Position numbers and translations under genes: made by a program. The notes under the pieces were generated by a model. It had not been told where the DNA came from and searched no databases. It worked only from the letters and a program-made list of their open reading frames with translations. From assembly GCA_034401795.1 (NCBI GenBank), contig CM067370.1:59560369-59624368 (forward strand): DNA of 64,000 bases. Direction: 5' to 3'. The stretch's first letter is position 1. Each line of letters opens with the position of its first letter. Positions 34,220 through 44,789 of the stretch are shown one piece after another. This DNA comes from Chaetoderma sp. LZ-2023a (Eukaryota; Mollusca; Caudofoveata; Chaetodermatida; Chaetodermatidae).

Positions 34220-34256
34220 TTAGATCTCGGAGAAAGGGAAATTGACATTTCCTTCA

Positions 34257-35276
34257 GTCTCCCCCACAAACGTTTGCTGGCCGGAGTGACCAGCCATCTC
34301 CTTGGAAATGTGCGGGTCCGGTCACGCATTCCCAACATGGCTGTGTGCCTGAGGATGACAAAGCCGGAAAGCAGGCAGGGTGTCATTTCCTCCCATTTAT
34401 TAGTGTCTATGTGCAGTCCTTTAGGATTAGAGGCGGCCATTCTGGGTCAGAGGTGTAGTCTTCTCTTTAGTCAGAACGGAGGAGGCGAGCACTGATGTTT
34501 ACGTTCGTTCCAGCAGAAGTAGTCTGAGTGGTGGTGGTTCTTGAAGCGGCAGCGGTTGTAGAGACGGTGGTAGTGGCAGTTGTTGTGACGGCGGTTGTGG
34601 AGGTGATGGTGATAGATGAGGCGACTGTAGTTCTCTCAGTGGTGGTGGTTCTTGATGAGCGCATTCGGAGGAGTGTTCCCGGGATGACAGACTTTTCCTT
34701 AGGGAGGGTGAGGTCCAGTTGGGTTATCTGCTGGACGAGGGAGGTGAATGCGTGTGGAGTGAATGCGAGACCGGAGGAAAGGGCTGCAGGTGTCTCTTTA
34801 CCGCAGGTGGCTTTCGGTCTTGCATACCTGCGTTCGAGCCAAGCTCTTTTTAAGTAGTTCTCTCAGGCACTAGTGTATTGGGGAGAGGTGAGAGAGAAGT
34901 CACAAGGGTGGTCATTCTTAACTTTTATTCCAAGGGATCTGCGCGGTATTTTCTGTCGGCCGAAAGTTGCGCATGGGGCAGCAACAAGAAGGACCAAGTT
35001 GCATCCTTACTATCGTCGCTCGGGAGGCTGGTAGGCCTGTGAGGTGGTGGAGATGCTGCCCCTTAAGGGATCTTCCTGAGGAATGGGAGGGAGAGACAGC
35101 GGTATTTTTCTCCGGCAGTCTGTACATCGCTAATGGTGACTACTCGTTCTGTCTATAAGAGGGTATTCAGTCGCAAAAGTGATGTCTCAGGTGGGTGGTG
35201 TGGGTGTGGGTTGGTGGGAATGGGGGTGGTGCTCGAAGGTGGGTTGGGGGGAGCGAATCTTCGCGAGCAACTTTAG
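34257..35276. other. GC-richer unrecognised block right of DIRS copy B
   Basis: Probably continuous with 26.96-27.25 kb before DIRS copy B inserted. 34500-34665 is a GTGGTGGTT/GTTGTGACGG-rich tract: the - strand reads Thr/Ser-rich (mucin-like), the + strand Val-rich. No splice or family evidence supports either as a gene. A GGTGGGTGGTGTGGGTG tract lies near 35185-35260. Confidence 0.35.
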
Positions 35277-36925
35277 TAGATGCCACCTGGTTGATCCTAT
35301 GTTCTCAGCTCAGGCGATGTCCAGAGGCAGTCCTTCTCAGCATGCCTATTTCTAGCGATTTTTAAGCGATCCCAAGCAAGGCAGTAGTTTAATATAACCA
35401 ATGTATTTTGTGGTTTAATGCCTCAGGTCATAGCAAAAGCATGTGATCAGTTAAGTTAAGCAAGAACCTCTACTCTCACAAAGTCGGGTGAATCTTTTTT
35501 TGCTGAGGTCCAAGGGGCAGTCCCTCCGAGTTGCAGACGCACAAACTGGCTCGTGTAATTGGTTAAGGAGGAAAGAGTTTATGAAATCTCTGTCGAGTCG
35601 TGGCACCTCTGGGGTCTAGTGCGATATCAGGCAGGAAGTAGCGCGGCGGACCGGAAAAACATTCCGGGTGATACAGCGGTTATCCTGTTCGGTCACCTTG
35701 AACGATGATAACCGCTGGATCGCTTACCTAAAGGTTTTATCCTGACCGCAGGCCAAGTGGTTTAAGAAAATGAGTCGCTAGTCGGCTGAGAAGATCGAGC
35801 CATGGCAGTTTTCCTTCTGGGGCACGCTTAGTGCATGCTAGTGGCTGTGGTGCAAGACTTTTATGTGGCAAGACCTCTAAGAAACGAAAAGTTTGTCAGA
35901 CCCGAAGGAGTGAGCCGAAAGTATGGTGGAGGAATTTGAAGCCTTGAAGGATAAAGCGTCCGCGGGGAGCAGTCTTAAATAGCGTGAATAAGGTTGCAGC
36001 ATTAAGATCTTTCGCAACTGCTGGGAATCGGTGATGGTGCCTTTCAGCGCAAGAGGGCGAGTTAAGAAATGTGGCGAACCGGAGACTCCGCTTTCCTTAT
36101 CCTAAGAAAATTTGCTACTCTAAGGTCAAGTTCGACTTTTAACCATCGTTAGCTATAGCTAACTAGATTCCGAGTCAAACTTCAAATAGTTAACTAGCTA
36201 GTCAACTATAGTCAACCGAGCACCCAAACTCGGTTCAGATGGTTAGTGCGATATTTGCCTAAATTTCCAAATGGCACGCAGTGATCGCTTGCCACGAATA
36301 GATGCATATAAAAGTGTAAATATTTCACTAGATAACTTAGGTTTGATAAAATTATGATTTTCCATTGTATGCCAATGTTCCCAAGCCCATATTCCTTCCC
36401 ACTTTATGTCGTATGGATGCTTTATGATGTCTTAGTGGACAAAAATAACCCATTTTCGTAGACCATCAAAACAGACAACAGAAATGGTTGATGGAAACTG
36501 GCAATCGGCTCCAAATTTTCTGCAATAGTAATTCAATGGGGAATCGGGAACCAACGAACTATAGTTAACTATCCAGCGTTCGGCCGGGCATAGCAACTGC
36601 GCATGTTCAGTAAACTAGCAAACTGAATATAGTTAGCGAGTCGAACTGCGTGAATTGTGGTGCTGGAGACAGGTGACGATCGTAGGAGCTAAATGGGTGG
36701 CGGCAAGAATAATGTCCGCAGGCGACTTCATTTTTAGGTGAAGTTCCAAGTGATATGCAGTGGACCTACTGAGCAGGCGGGGAGAAAACCTTTTGGCAGA
36801 GGACTTGCTGTCATCGATCGCAGCGCTATTCTAAATCTTCACACTGCACGAAGTGCAAAGGATGGTGTCTAAGGCGGGCATCCTTAAGTGTGTAGCCGGC
36901 CACAATACTCCCACCTATGACCACT
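35277..36925 (+). other. Hairpin-rich, rRNA-like non-coding block (unrecognised), split by a MITE
   Basis: It opens with CCACCTGGTTGATCCT, sharing 14 bases with the conserved 5' end of small-subunit rRNA (ACCTGGTTGATCCT). The following sequence does not align to SSU rRNA by eye and the core SSU words are absent. There is no long reading frame. Several perfect or near-perfect hairpins follow one another: 35651-35667 (CCGGAA/TTCCGG), 35674-35717 (CAGCGGTTATC/GATAACCGCTG, 11 bp), 36725-36744 (ACTTCA/TGAAGT), 36845-36857 (TGCAC/GTGCA), 36858-36885 (AAGGATG/CATCCTT). It could be a very diverged rRNA-derived pseudogene, a structured RNA, or a part of a mobile element. The function is unknown. Confidence 0.4.
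36126..36650. mobile_element. AT-rich MITE-like insertion in the hairpin-rich block
   Basis: GTTCGACT (36130-36137) and AGTCGAAC (36639-36646) lie at opposite ends, with CTATAGCTAACTAG and CTATAGTTAACTAT words inside. Composition is AT-rich compared with both flanks. A related short sequence is at 62186-62296 (CATGTTCGACTAGGCAAATA). Confidence 0.5.
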
Positions 36926-37160
36926 GGGCATTAGTAATAAAAAGAAAATTATGGTCATGGCAATAATGATAATAACATTAATATTAATAATATTAAGTAA
37001 ATTGTTTAGTGCTATTAACTTGTCCATAGTGTAATTAGATACTCATGCTGTACATAGTGTAATTATCATATCGTGATTTTACATAATGTAAATATAGCTG
37101 TTCTATGAGGGCCTCGGGTAGATCCGCCCACTGACGATGTACCCTCCTTAAATAAAGATA

Positions 37161-37192
<32 letters not shown>
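36926..37192 (+). repeat. LINE or SINE 3' tail with (TTA)n
   Basis: Ends GGGCCTCGGGTAGATCCGCC, GATGTACCCTCCTTAAATAA and a run of about 13 TTA units (37150-37190). A 3' tail of short tandem repeats after an AATAAA-like signal is characteristic of CR1/L2/RTE-like retroposons. No coding part is attached. Confidence 0.55.
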
Positions 37193-37743
37193 GTATGTTC
37201 AAAAGGCAACACCGCTAGCGACGCTAATTTATATCTTCACGTCGAGGGGGGCACGAGATTGCCATCCACAAGTGGCTGCTAAGATGATCAATCCCTTTTT
37301 GGAAGTTTGCTAACAAAAGGAAAAAAAGCTGCTATAAGAGCGATGGAAAAAGTGATTGCTAGTTGTTATAAAATAGCGGAGATAAAATCACTTGGCTCCT
37401 AGATCTGCCCCACCCCCAGGGTGGCTCAGAATCATAAATCACTTGGCTCCTAGAGCCACCGCAAGGAATGGGGCGCTCCCAAGAACCACTCTTTTTCCAA
37501 CCACTATTCTCACATACACTTCATTGCAGGAGATAAATCAAGTAATTTACCATTGCTGCCCCCCCCCCCCCCTCCCCACCCCAACCCAGAAGCAGTCGGC
37601 AATGGCATACGGTTCACCATAGGCTCGGCGGCCATGGGTGGCTGTCTGGTGCTTATATACTTCTGGAAAGTAGTACGCTTGTATACTTTCATGCATTATC
37701 TCCAGGCATTGGTGAAGAAGTTCTACATACATAGACAGAGAGT
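37193..37743 (-). other. Probable 3' part of the gypsy element
   Basis: Downstream of the integrase on the - strand. It contains a poly-C run near 37559. No LTR pair or polypurine tract was identified, so the element end is undefined. Confidence 0.3.
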
Positions 37744-38600
37744 TCAATTGTCTGGATGCATGCAGCATTGCAACATCATATGCGCGGGTGAAAATTCGAT
37801 GCTTGAATTGACATCAGTGTGATAGACCATCATCATGAAAGGGAGGCGTAAGTCCCAATCGCGGCAATGTAGTTGGGTTTCCTTAGTCAGCATGGTCGCG
37901 AGAGTCTTGGTAAATCTTTCTACCATGCTGTCACTACGCGGGTGAAAGAGCGTAGTTCGGCGTCTTTACTATGTGCAGCAGGCGACAAAGTTTCTAAAAC
38001 GGGCGGCTCTCGAAGTTAGTGCCTGAATCAGAATGCAATGCCTGAGGGATCCCAAAGCAGGAGAAAACTGGGTTCGCCAGGGTGTCGGTGATGGTAGCGG
38101 CCTCTTGGTTTGGGGATTGGGAGGGGGGAAGCTTCCGTCCATTTGGTGAAATAATCTTGAAAGACGAGAATGTAGCGGTTTCTGTGGTCAGAGTTTGTGA
38201 GGGGTTCCATCATGTCAATGGCGACACATTCAAATGGGGCGCCTATTACATATGTTTGTAAAGCGGCGGTACGGGTCTTAGTGGATCGTCAGTGTCAGGG
38301 GACACACTTAGCGGTCCATATCTTCACGAAGACATATATACCAATCCAGTGGAAACATGGCTGAATTCTTTCTAGAGTGTGGTCATGTGCAAAATGTCCA
38401 GCACAATCGTGTAGCTACTCTAGAACTGCTTCGCTGTAGTTCTTGGGTACTACAAGATGGTTGCAGTAATGAAGTATTCCGTCGTGCAGACAGCACTCTT
38501 CGAGTTGTTGATGCTAATATTTAGTAGTACTGGAGGCGAATGAAATTATTTGCGGGAGGCAGTGTTCCTCATTTGTGTCCTTCTGCACTTATAGATGCAT
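37744..38600 (-). pseudogene. Ty3/gypsy integrase remnant
   Basis: Would insert retrotransposon DNA into the genome. Read on the - strand: LHYCNHLVVPKNYSEAVLE then a stop, LHDCAGHFAHDHTLERIQ (the H..H half of the H2C2 zinc-binding domain), a C...C-like TAKCVP part, GAPFECVAIDMMEPLT with the first catalytic Asp (D in AIDMMEPL), NRYILVFQDYFTKWTEASPL, and later MVERFTKTLATMLTKE, LPFMMMVYHTDVNSSIEFSP. Stops and shifts interrupt it. The segment with the second catalytic Asp and Glu is poorly preserved. It belongs with the RT/RNase H part at 41.4-42.2 kb, separated by inserted sequence. Confidence 0.85.
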
Positions 38601-38685
38601 AAAATCTGCCCGGGACGCATAAAGTTGGATCCCATACGTCCCAGGGGATGCACAGAAATTAAAATCGGTAACACTACACTGTATG

Positions 38686-39430
38686 GCTGGGCGGTTTGGC
38701 CTAAAAGTAAACCTGTGGCGGTATTACTAATTAAACCTGTTTAACCGAAATACCGGTTTAAGGGGCTGGAATGATCGAAAATAATTTGAAATATGTACAG
38801 TACATATATTTTGAGATTTGACAACTGACGTAAATTGCCACAAAATTGGAACGGTAACTACGTACGACTGCCCTCTTCAATGCTACCAATCTCAAAATAG
38901 TAGTTAAAATAAATAAAATAAATAAAGTCTGGTTCGTGCGATGTCGTGAAATTAACACCCTAACGGCTAAAATGCTGATTTTCAACACTTAGGAGGTTAG
39001 TATTTTCGAAATCGTAGTGAAATATAACGCATGAAAATAGATATTGAATTGCTATAATAACTGATTAAACTTTAATATAACCTTATTTCTCGTGAACAAT
39101 CGCGTACATATAGATCGTTTGTTCCAACTTGCATGACCACGTTTTTTCTTCACCACGAATTACTTATAAACTCCCGTTATATCTAACCGGAAGACTCAAT
39201 AAGCATGAATAGGCATGACACATAAAGCAATGGCTTGCGTGACAGATACATAACTTCCATCAAGCAAACGCCAATGATCGTGACTAAATAAGAGATGTTT
39301 TGGTCAACAAACACTTGGGTAACAATAGGAAGCCGGATATGAGAGCGAGTTTAGGACCCTTGTAGAGTAGTGTGATGCTTATACTTATCTCATACTACCT
39401 TTAATAGGCTTTAACCATGTAGGTAGATCC
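38686..39430. mobile_element. Partial hAT-like element inside the gypsy remnant
   Basis: Begins GGCTGGGCGGTTTGGCCTAA with GCCGAAAT-type CCGGTT palindromes, matching 25766-25890. TTGACAACTGACGTAAATTG near 38819 matches 26930. AT-rich, no gene. Right end not found; the LINE fragment and AT-rich DNA follow. Confidence 0.5.
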
Positions 39431-39432
39431 TA

Positions 39433-39985
39433 ATTAAGACTTATTTAGGTTTTGTAAGTAGGCGCTGTTTGCAGCGGAATATTTTATGTGTATAGGCTCG
39501 TGGATATACCACAAATTACTCCAGAATTTGTCTAGTCAATTTAGACTCGGCGCATTTACTACAATTATTCCAAGTTATTCAAACTGTTGATAATACGATT
39601 TGAGAAAAAGTGTTGCCTTATTGATTTTATTTGATTGTTTCTTTTTGTTTTTCAACTTTAGATTGAAACCCATGCTTATAAGTTTCTATCATATCCCCTC
39701 TCGAATGGCGGTAATATAGAGATGGGAGATTTAAAAGTTGAAGTCTGTAAATAGACATGGTCTTTTAGTGCAGGTACCATTCTTGTGGCTCTACACTGTA
39801 CAGCTTCTAGTATAGCACAATCCTTATTTAGTAAGGGCGACCAGGCACCATTACTGTATTCCAGGATGGGTCTAACAAGTGATGTATACAGTTTAGCAAG
39901 AGTTGGTCCATCTATGTATGTATACGATCTTCGTATGAGCCCTAAAATTCTAGTTGCTTTCTTAGCTTGGATTGCGCAATGATAC
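39433..39985 (-). pseudogene. CR1/L2-like LINE reverse transcriptase C-terminus
   Basis: Read on the - strand from 39985: AIQAKKATRILGLIRRSYTY, IDGPTLAKLYTSLVRPILEY, SNGAWSP, then CAILEAVQCRATRMVPALKD and LPPFERGYDRNL. A final segment reads VVNAPSLN, stop, LDKFWSNLWYIHEP. This is the post-catalytic RT tail of CR1/L2/Jockey-type LINEs (LYTSLVRPxLEYG, ILExVQxRATR, RGDMIETYK). It has stops and short deletions and is 5'-truncated at about 39985. An open frame on the + strand here (39785-39982) is a shadow. Confidence 0.8.
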
Positions 39986-41080
39986 GGCTAGAATTTGCTT
40001 TCCCACCTACAGTATGATCTAATCTAGTAAGTCACATGTTTGTAATTGAGTGCTTAGTATTCAGTAATACAATAAACTGCCATTCATGTCTACTCGGGTG
40101 AATGTCATTCTGCACGTAGCTAAATTGTAGTCATTTCCCGGAAATTACATCTCAAGAATTCTCACGAAAAGTGTCTGTCTGAATATTTTTCGAGATGCCC
40201 TAATAAAGAGATTATGGTAAATTTACAACCTAAACGCACTGATTCACGGGAATCTAACTTAAATCTACTTAAATCAACACTCAGTCTGGCAGATATACGA
40301 ACACGCCCCATAAAACAAATCACATTATGCCTGCTCATATTTGAGAGACTAAGAGGTTTATTTTACAACTGTAAAACTTTTATGTTTGCCAACTTAATCG
40401 TTTTCATTTCTCAGGCATTCAAGATATTTGTTTCTTATGTCTTATTCCGTGCTGGATCATTTTATGTTTGTCAAAATCTAAGAGAAATGTTTGGATTGGG
40501 AGTTCATTGTAAAGCGTGGTTGTTTTCGTAACGTGTTTCTTGATTATTTTGGTATCATGTCATGTTTGGAATCATAATTAAATATAGTACAAACTCGAAC
40601 TGACAAAAAGATTATTTGTTACAAAGAAGAAATTTAGATTTTCATATTATTCAATCTTGCCTTGAACTCACAGAGCTTGTGCCATGTAAAATTCACTGCT
40701 GGCAAATCAAATCATATTTGCCGAGTGCCGTTCTCTGCCGATTTGTCAGGATTTCATCAACACCCTTTCTTTTCCACGACTAATACTTATAGATGCCTGT
40801 ATTTTATGGGCACTATTAGCAAATGGTTACCCACTAGATAATAAACTCAAGTCAAGAACGAACTAGTTTATGACTAATATAGTTAAAACTGAGTTTTATT
40901 TTAAAAAGTGATATAGTAATGTATATTATAGTACTATATTACTGTTTGAATATAAATTACTATTTTACCTCTATATTATTAATAAGTATACTATATTAGC
41001 CAGCAGTGCTATGAATGTGCTTCGAATAAAATAATTGTAAGTTTATACATTATCATCTTGTTTTAGGCGTCGAAGTTCAC
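39986..41080. other. AT-rich intron sequence, nothing recognised
   Basis: A + strand frame at 40214-40531 has no recognisable family. The region includes ATATAGTAATGTATATTATA palindromes near 40915-40990. It separates the two parts of the gypsy element. Confidence 0.3.
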
Positions 41081-41159
41081 TTCATTGAATTATTTCAGCT
41101 TGTGTCCCCCAGATTTTAGCATGGGCCCCCCAAATTTCAGAGTAAGCTGTCCCAGGGAC

Positions 41160-42240
41160 CCCCAAAATCCAGGTGCCATGAGGAACACTGTCGGGAGGGA
41201 TGCTCATGTTCGTGTAACAAGTTTATCAGAGGTTCAAGATGCATATTGTTTTCGGCAGCGCATAAGCAATCACTACTCCAGGAATAGCAGTACTTTGCTT
41301 CCTACTGTCTTAATAATGAGGATGGCAGTTGGGGACATAGGCATGAACGGATCTTTGTAATCATCTGGGACTTAGGAAGGCTCAAGGTGTTTGCGGGACA
41401 ATGCGTCAGCATTTCCATGTAGTTTTCCCTGGCGGTGTATCATGTCGAATTGGAAACTGTAGGGTTTCTTGCCAGCGGGTAATCTGTCCTTCAGGGTTGC
41501 ACAAAGAATCGTAGTCAGTTCGTAATATAAGAGGTTTGCCGTAAAGGAAATTCTTAGTGTTTGATGAAGTGGATGGCAGCAAGAAGGATCTGTGATAGGA
41601 CAGCACCGATACCAGTGTCCGATGCATCAGCATCGAGAATGAAGATTCTGGGTGTGCCAGTATTGGGGTGGTAACCAATTTTTCTTTAAGGAGTCCGAAG
41701 GCAGTTGCACGTTCAGGCATCCATAGGAAGGGACGGTCTTTTTCCGTAAGTTGGAAAAGGGGATCTTACTAAATTCAGGTACGTAAACACGATAGTATTG
41801 GCAAGGTCCTAGGAAACTGCAAATTTCCGTAAGCATAGCGGGGTTTTTTCAAGCAGCGACAGCAGCGATCTTCGCAGGTTGAGTAGAGATATCTTGTGCA
41901 GATACAACATGGCCAAGGAATCCGCTTATTCGCAGAACAAGTGCCATTTCTTGGGTTTTAATTTTAGATTGGCGCCAGGAAATCGGTCGAGTGCTTCGCG
42001 GAGGTTGTTCACCGCATCGGTGAAAGTGGTTCCGAATACAGTTACATCGTCTAGGTAGTACAGATAAGTCTTCCACTGTAATTTACAAAGTATGCATTCC
42101 ATTAGACGTTCGAAAATTCCAGAAGCGTTGCAGAGGCCATAGGCCATTCTCCTAAATTGAAAAAGACCCCCATGATAGACGAAGATAGTCTTTTCTTTGT
42201 CGCGATCGTCCATCTCTACTCGCTAGTATCCGCTGGCTAA
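41160..42240 (-). pseudogene. Ty3/gypsy reverse transcriptase-RNase H remnant
   Basis: On the - strand: MDDRDKEKTIFVYHGGLFQF, RRMAYGLCNASGIFERLM, then WKTYLYYLDDVTVFG with the catalytic YLDD, and LKLKPKKWHLFC. After shifts, SFLGPCQYYRVYVPEFS (connection). Then the RNase H part FILDADASDTGIGAVLS and NFLYGKPLILRTDYDSL, ending at GKLHGNADALSRKHLEPS (41445-41380), a very typical gypsy RNase H end. Several stops and frameshifts. The 5' side (protease, gag, LTR) is missing beyond 42240. Confidence 0.9.
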
Positions 42241-43300
42241 GTCCGGTGTTCTGAACTAGGTTAAGCTGAGATTTTTTTAAAAACATTCCAATATTTCAAT
42301 AGAAATATCCTATGTTGCCAGGTAAGGGAGTTCACAGTTAATTTATTATGTTCTGAGTGGTGAATCCTTTACAGGTGTCAGTCCGTAATATATTTCAGTT
42401 CATTGCAAATTTTAAAGGATTTTACACTTTCCAGGGAAATAATTTTCTTTTCATCGATCCTGCAACATCAACAATATCAGTGGTCGCATTAATAATATGT
42501 CTGGTCATTGCTTCACATCAATTCAGGACACCGCAATTAAGGTACAGTAAACAAAAATTCCATCTTTAGATCTCCTGGTTCGAGGTGAGCTTATGACATG
42601 ATGATCATTTCTCATCCATCTGCCGTCCAACAAATTATCCTTTAGTACATATATGTATCTCTTCATTAGGAGCTCTTAGCCAAATGTGACTGGAAGGACC
42701 CTATAGTGGTAGGCTTCCAAAGAGGTATACAGAAATTTGTTTTGGTTAATTTTTCTGGCAGCCATCTTGGATTTTCCAAAATGTTTCATACATCTTGCAA
42801 AACATCTTCTTTAAAACTAACCCAATTTTAGCCAACCTTGGCTGGAAGAACCCTAAGGCATGACGCTTCAGGCAGTTTATATAGAAATATGATTGATCCT
42901 TTTTATGGCAACTACCTTGGATTTCCCAATATGGCCCAAAATCTTTCAAAATACACCTTTAAATACTTGCCCAATTTCAACCATACTTTGCCGCAATGAC
43001 CTTAAGGTCCTAGAATTCTGGAAATTTATACACAAATCTGATTAGTCAATTTTTTTACCGTCATCTCTGATTTTAAATGTCCCTGAAATTGGTTATAAGG
43101 CTAGTCCTCATTTCACATTTCAACCAAACATTGTTGGAAATAGTGTGGTAGGCTTGAGAAAATGTATGCAAAAATTTGACGACCAACGTGAGATTTTTTA
43201 CAAATGTCCAGTATATTCTGAGTTTTTCAAAATGTATATTCTTGAAAAATGACTCAATCAAAAACATTTTCATTTCCCCAGAATGACTGCTAGTCTAAGT
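42241..43300. repeat. Intron sequence with an old dispersed-module copy
   Basis: From about 42578 (GAGGTGAGCTTATGACATGA) to ~43290 there are diverged sub-repeats with GGCAGCCATCTTGGATTTTC and AACCAAAC.TTG words, related to the modules at 25.9, 49.7 and 59.7 kb. Confidence 0.5.
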
Positions 43301-43394
43301 ACTAATTTCCCTTGGTGTGCGTGTGTTTGTGAACATAAATTGGTTCATCAATATCGCTTGCTATAACTAATTTTAAAATCTTTTATTTTTGCAG

Positions 43395-43900
43395 GTGGTT
43401 ATAGTACATACTTTGTGGACAGTATTCTTCATTTTCATTTTCTCGCCTCAGTTTTTGACATGGCCATCATAACCGGAATGAAAGACATACTTCTAATTAT
43501 CCTATACAGTACTTTAGAAGACTGGTCATTTGAGCAAATAAAGAGACCATTAGATATTGCACTTAATAAAAAAACTCGACTCTTAAAAACGAGTGTTCTA
43601 CTAAGTTCCTTGATATTCTTTGCATATTCTTGGGTGAAAGGATCACTCGTATTGAATGCTTACTTAAATAATCCGCAGTATAAACTTATGCATGTGACTT
43701 ACAATGCGCTTCTTATCAGTTCACTCTGCTTTTGCACCCTGGAAATGTTACTGTCGGTCTATAGTTTTCATGCCATGAAAAAGTTAAAACTGATTCGTGT
43801 TCTACATCAGTTTAATGAGCTACGTCAGGAACTGGATGAGACTGGCAATCCAATGAAGAAAAAGGTGAATATACGGAGGCTCTTTTCACTGGCAAAGCCG
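43395..43900 (+). CDS. ABCB-type half-transporter, exon 2
   Basis: Acceptor TTTATTTTTGCAG|GT and donor AAGCCG|GTAAGT are near-consensus. The 506-base exon joins exon 1 in phase (GGT spanning the junction) and ends on a codon boundary. It encodes GGYSTYFVDSILHFHFLASV with three hydrophobic segments: about DMAIITGMKDILLIILYS, LLKTSVLLSSLIFFAYSWVK and TYNALLISSLCFCTLEMLLS. With the exon 1 helix this makes a four-helix N-terminal domain like the TMD0 of TAP-like transporters. A charged linker follows (LRQELDETGNPMKKKVNIRR). The exon ends in RRLFSLAKP, the typical entry into the ABC core transmembrane domain. It is strongly coding-like compared with its repeat-rich surroundings. Confidence 0.9.
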
Positions 43901-44789
43901 GTAAGTACCTAAAGTTTCTTTATTAAGATAATACATATATTTATATGCATGTGTGGCATGTAATTGTGTGGCTATCCATGTGCAGATGTGTACATGCAAT
44001 GTTAAATATCCTTATACCAAATTTGTGTACATTGACGTAGATAATGCATGTCATTCTGAAATTCCTGAAATTTCAAAATCAAATTGTATCTAGCTATAAG
44101 TCTTCCTAATTTGTCTAACCCATTAACCACCAGATTTGTTCAAGACAATTTTGATTTTCTCATAGAAAATGTCTATTTGCAGAGCAAGGCATGATTGTTT
44201 TTTTAGATTTGCCACTTAAATGACTGGTTCGCTTATCAAGCCAGTCATTACATTGGTAAAAAATTGTTTAAACGTCTTCTCTTGCATTTTTGGCCAGTTT
44301 TAGTGTTAAAGTGTTAACAGCCTCAACACTACTCATTGAATAACACAAATTACTTGCTCTCTGTGAAATATGCTTTTGCTAGTTTCAGTATAGTCATGCA
44401 GCGGCTTATATACAGGGGTTGCTTTGAAATTGAGACACTGAAACTTCAGATTTGAGAGTTTATGAGTTAATATAGTGAAACCCTTATGAGTGACTCCCTC
44501 GTCAAATAAGGATTTCTTGCTGATCACATCTTATGGGCTCTATTGTAAGATATGGGGAATTCCTGCACGGTTCAGTTTGATTTTATGGGTGTTTATTATG
44601 GACTTGAATACTGAAAAATTTGATTTTTGAATAATTAAATGAACCACTATTAGTGTTCATAGAAATACAACACATCTTCTCAACAGGTGTCCTTTTTAGA
44701 TCGACTTTATTAAGTAAAACGAGCTATTGCGATACCCTGCACGTCTTCTGGGGGGTGGCAGCGGTGGTGTCGCCGTCATCCAATTTGCG

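Larger units (their letters stand above)
27252..34256 (+). mobile_element. DIRS-like retrotransposon, copy B (7.0 kb)
   Basis: Same layout and high similarity to copy A. The left tip TTCTCCTTCGATC and right tip ATTTCCTTCA are both mirrored in the internal complementary region at 33907-34008. It is better preserved than copy A: ORF1 has a single in-frame stop. Inactivating changes differ from those in copy A, so they arose mostly after the copies separated. Confidence 0.92.
21645..43394 (+). other. Intron 1 of the ABCB-like gene (21.75 kb)
   Basis: GTAAAT donor at 21645 and TTTATTTTTGCAG acceptor ending at 43394, both phase 1. Nearly all of its length is transposon-derived: a hAT-like element with nested Tc1, a repeat module, DIRS copy B, a gypsy fragment, LINE pieces and repeats. 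Confidence 0.75.

Noticed and set aside
34467..34664. Mucin-like Thr-rich gene on the - strand
   Set aside because: The frame is the by-product of a GTGGTGGTT-type low-complexity tract, with no signal peptide, splice sites or continuation.
35277..35292. Genuine 18S rRNA gene
   Set aside because: Only the first 14 bases match. Conserved SSU words such as GTACACACCGCCCGTC are absent, so it was kept only as an unexplained structured block.
39785..39982. + strand 65-codon open frame
   Set aside because: The - strand reads a clear LINE RT tail (KLYTSLVRPILEY, ATRILGLIRRSY), so the + frame is a shadow.
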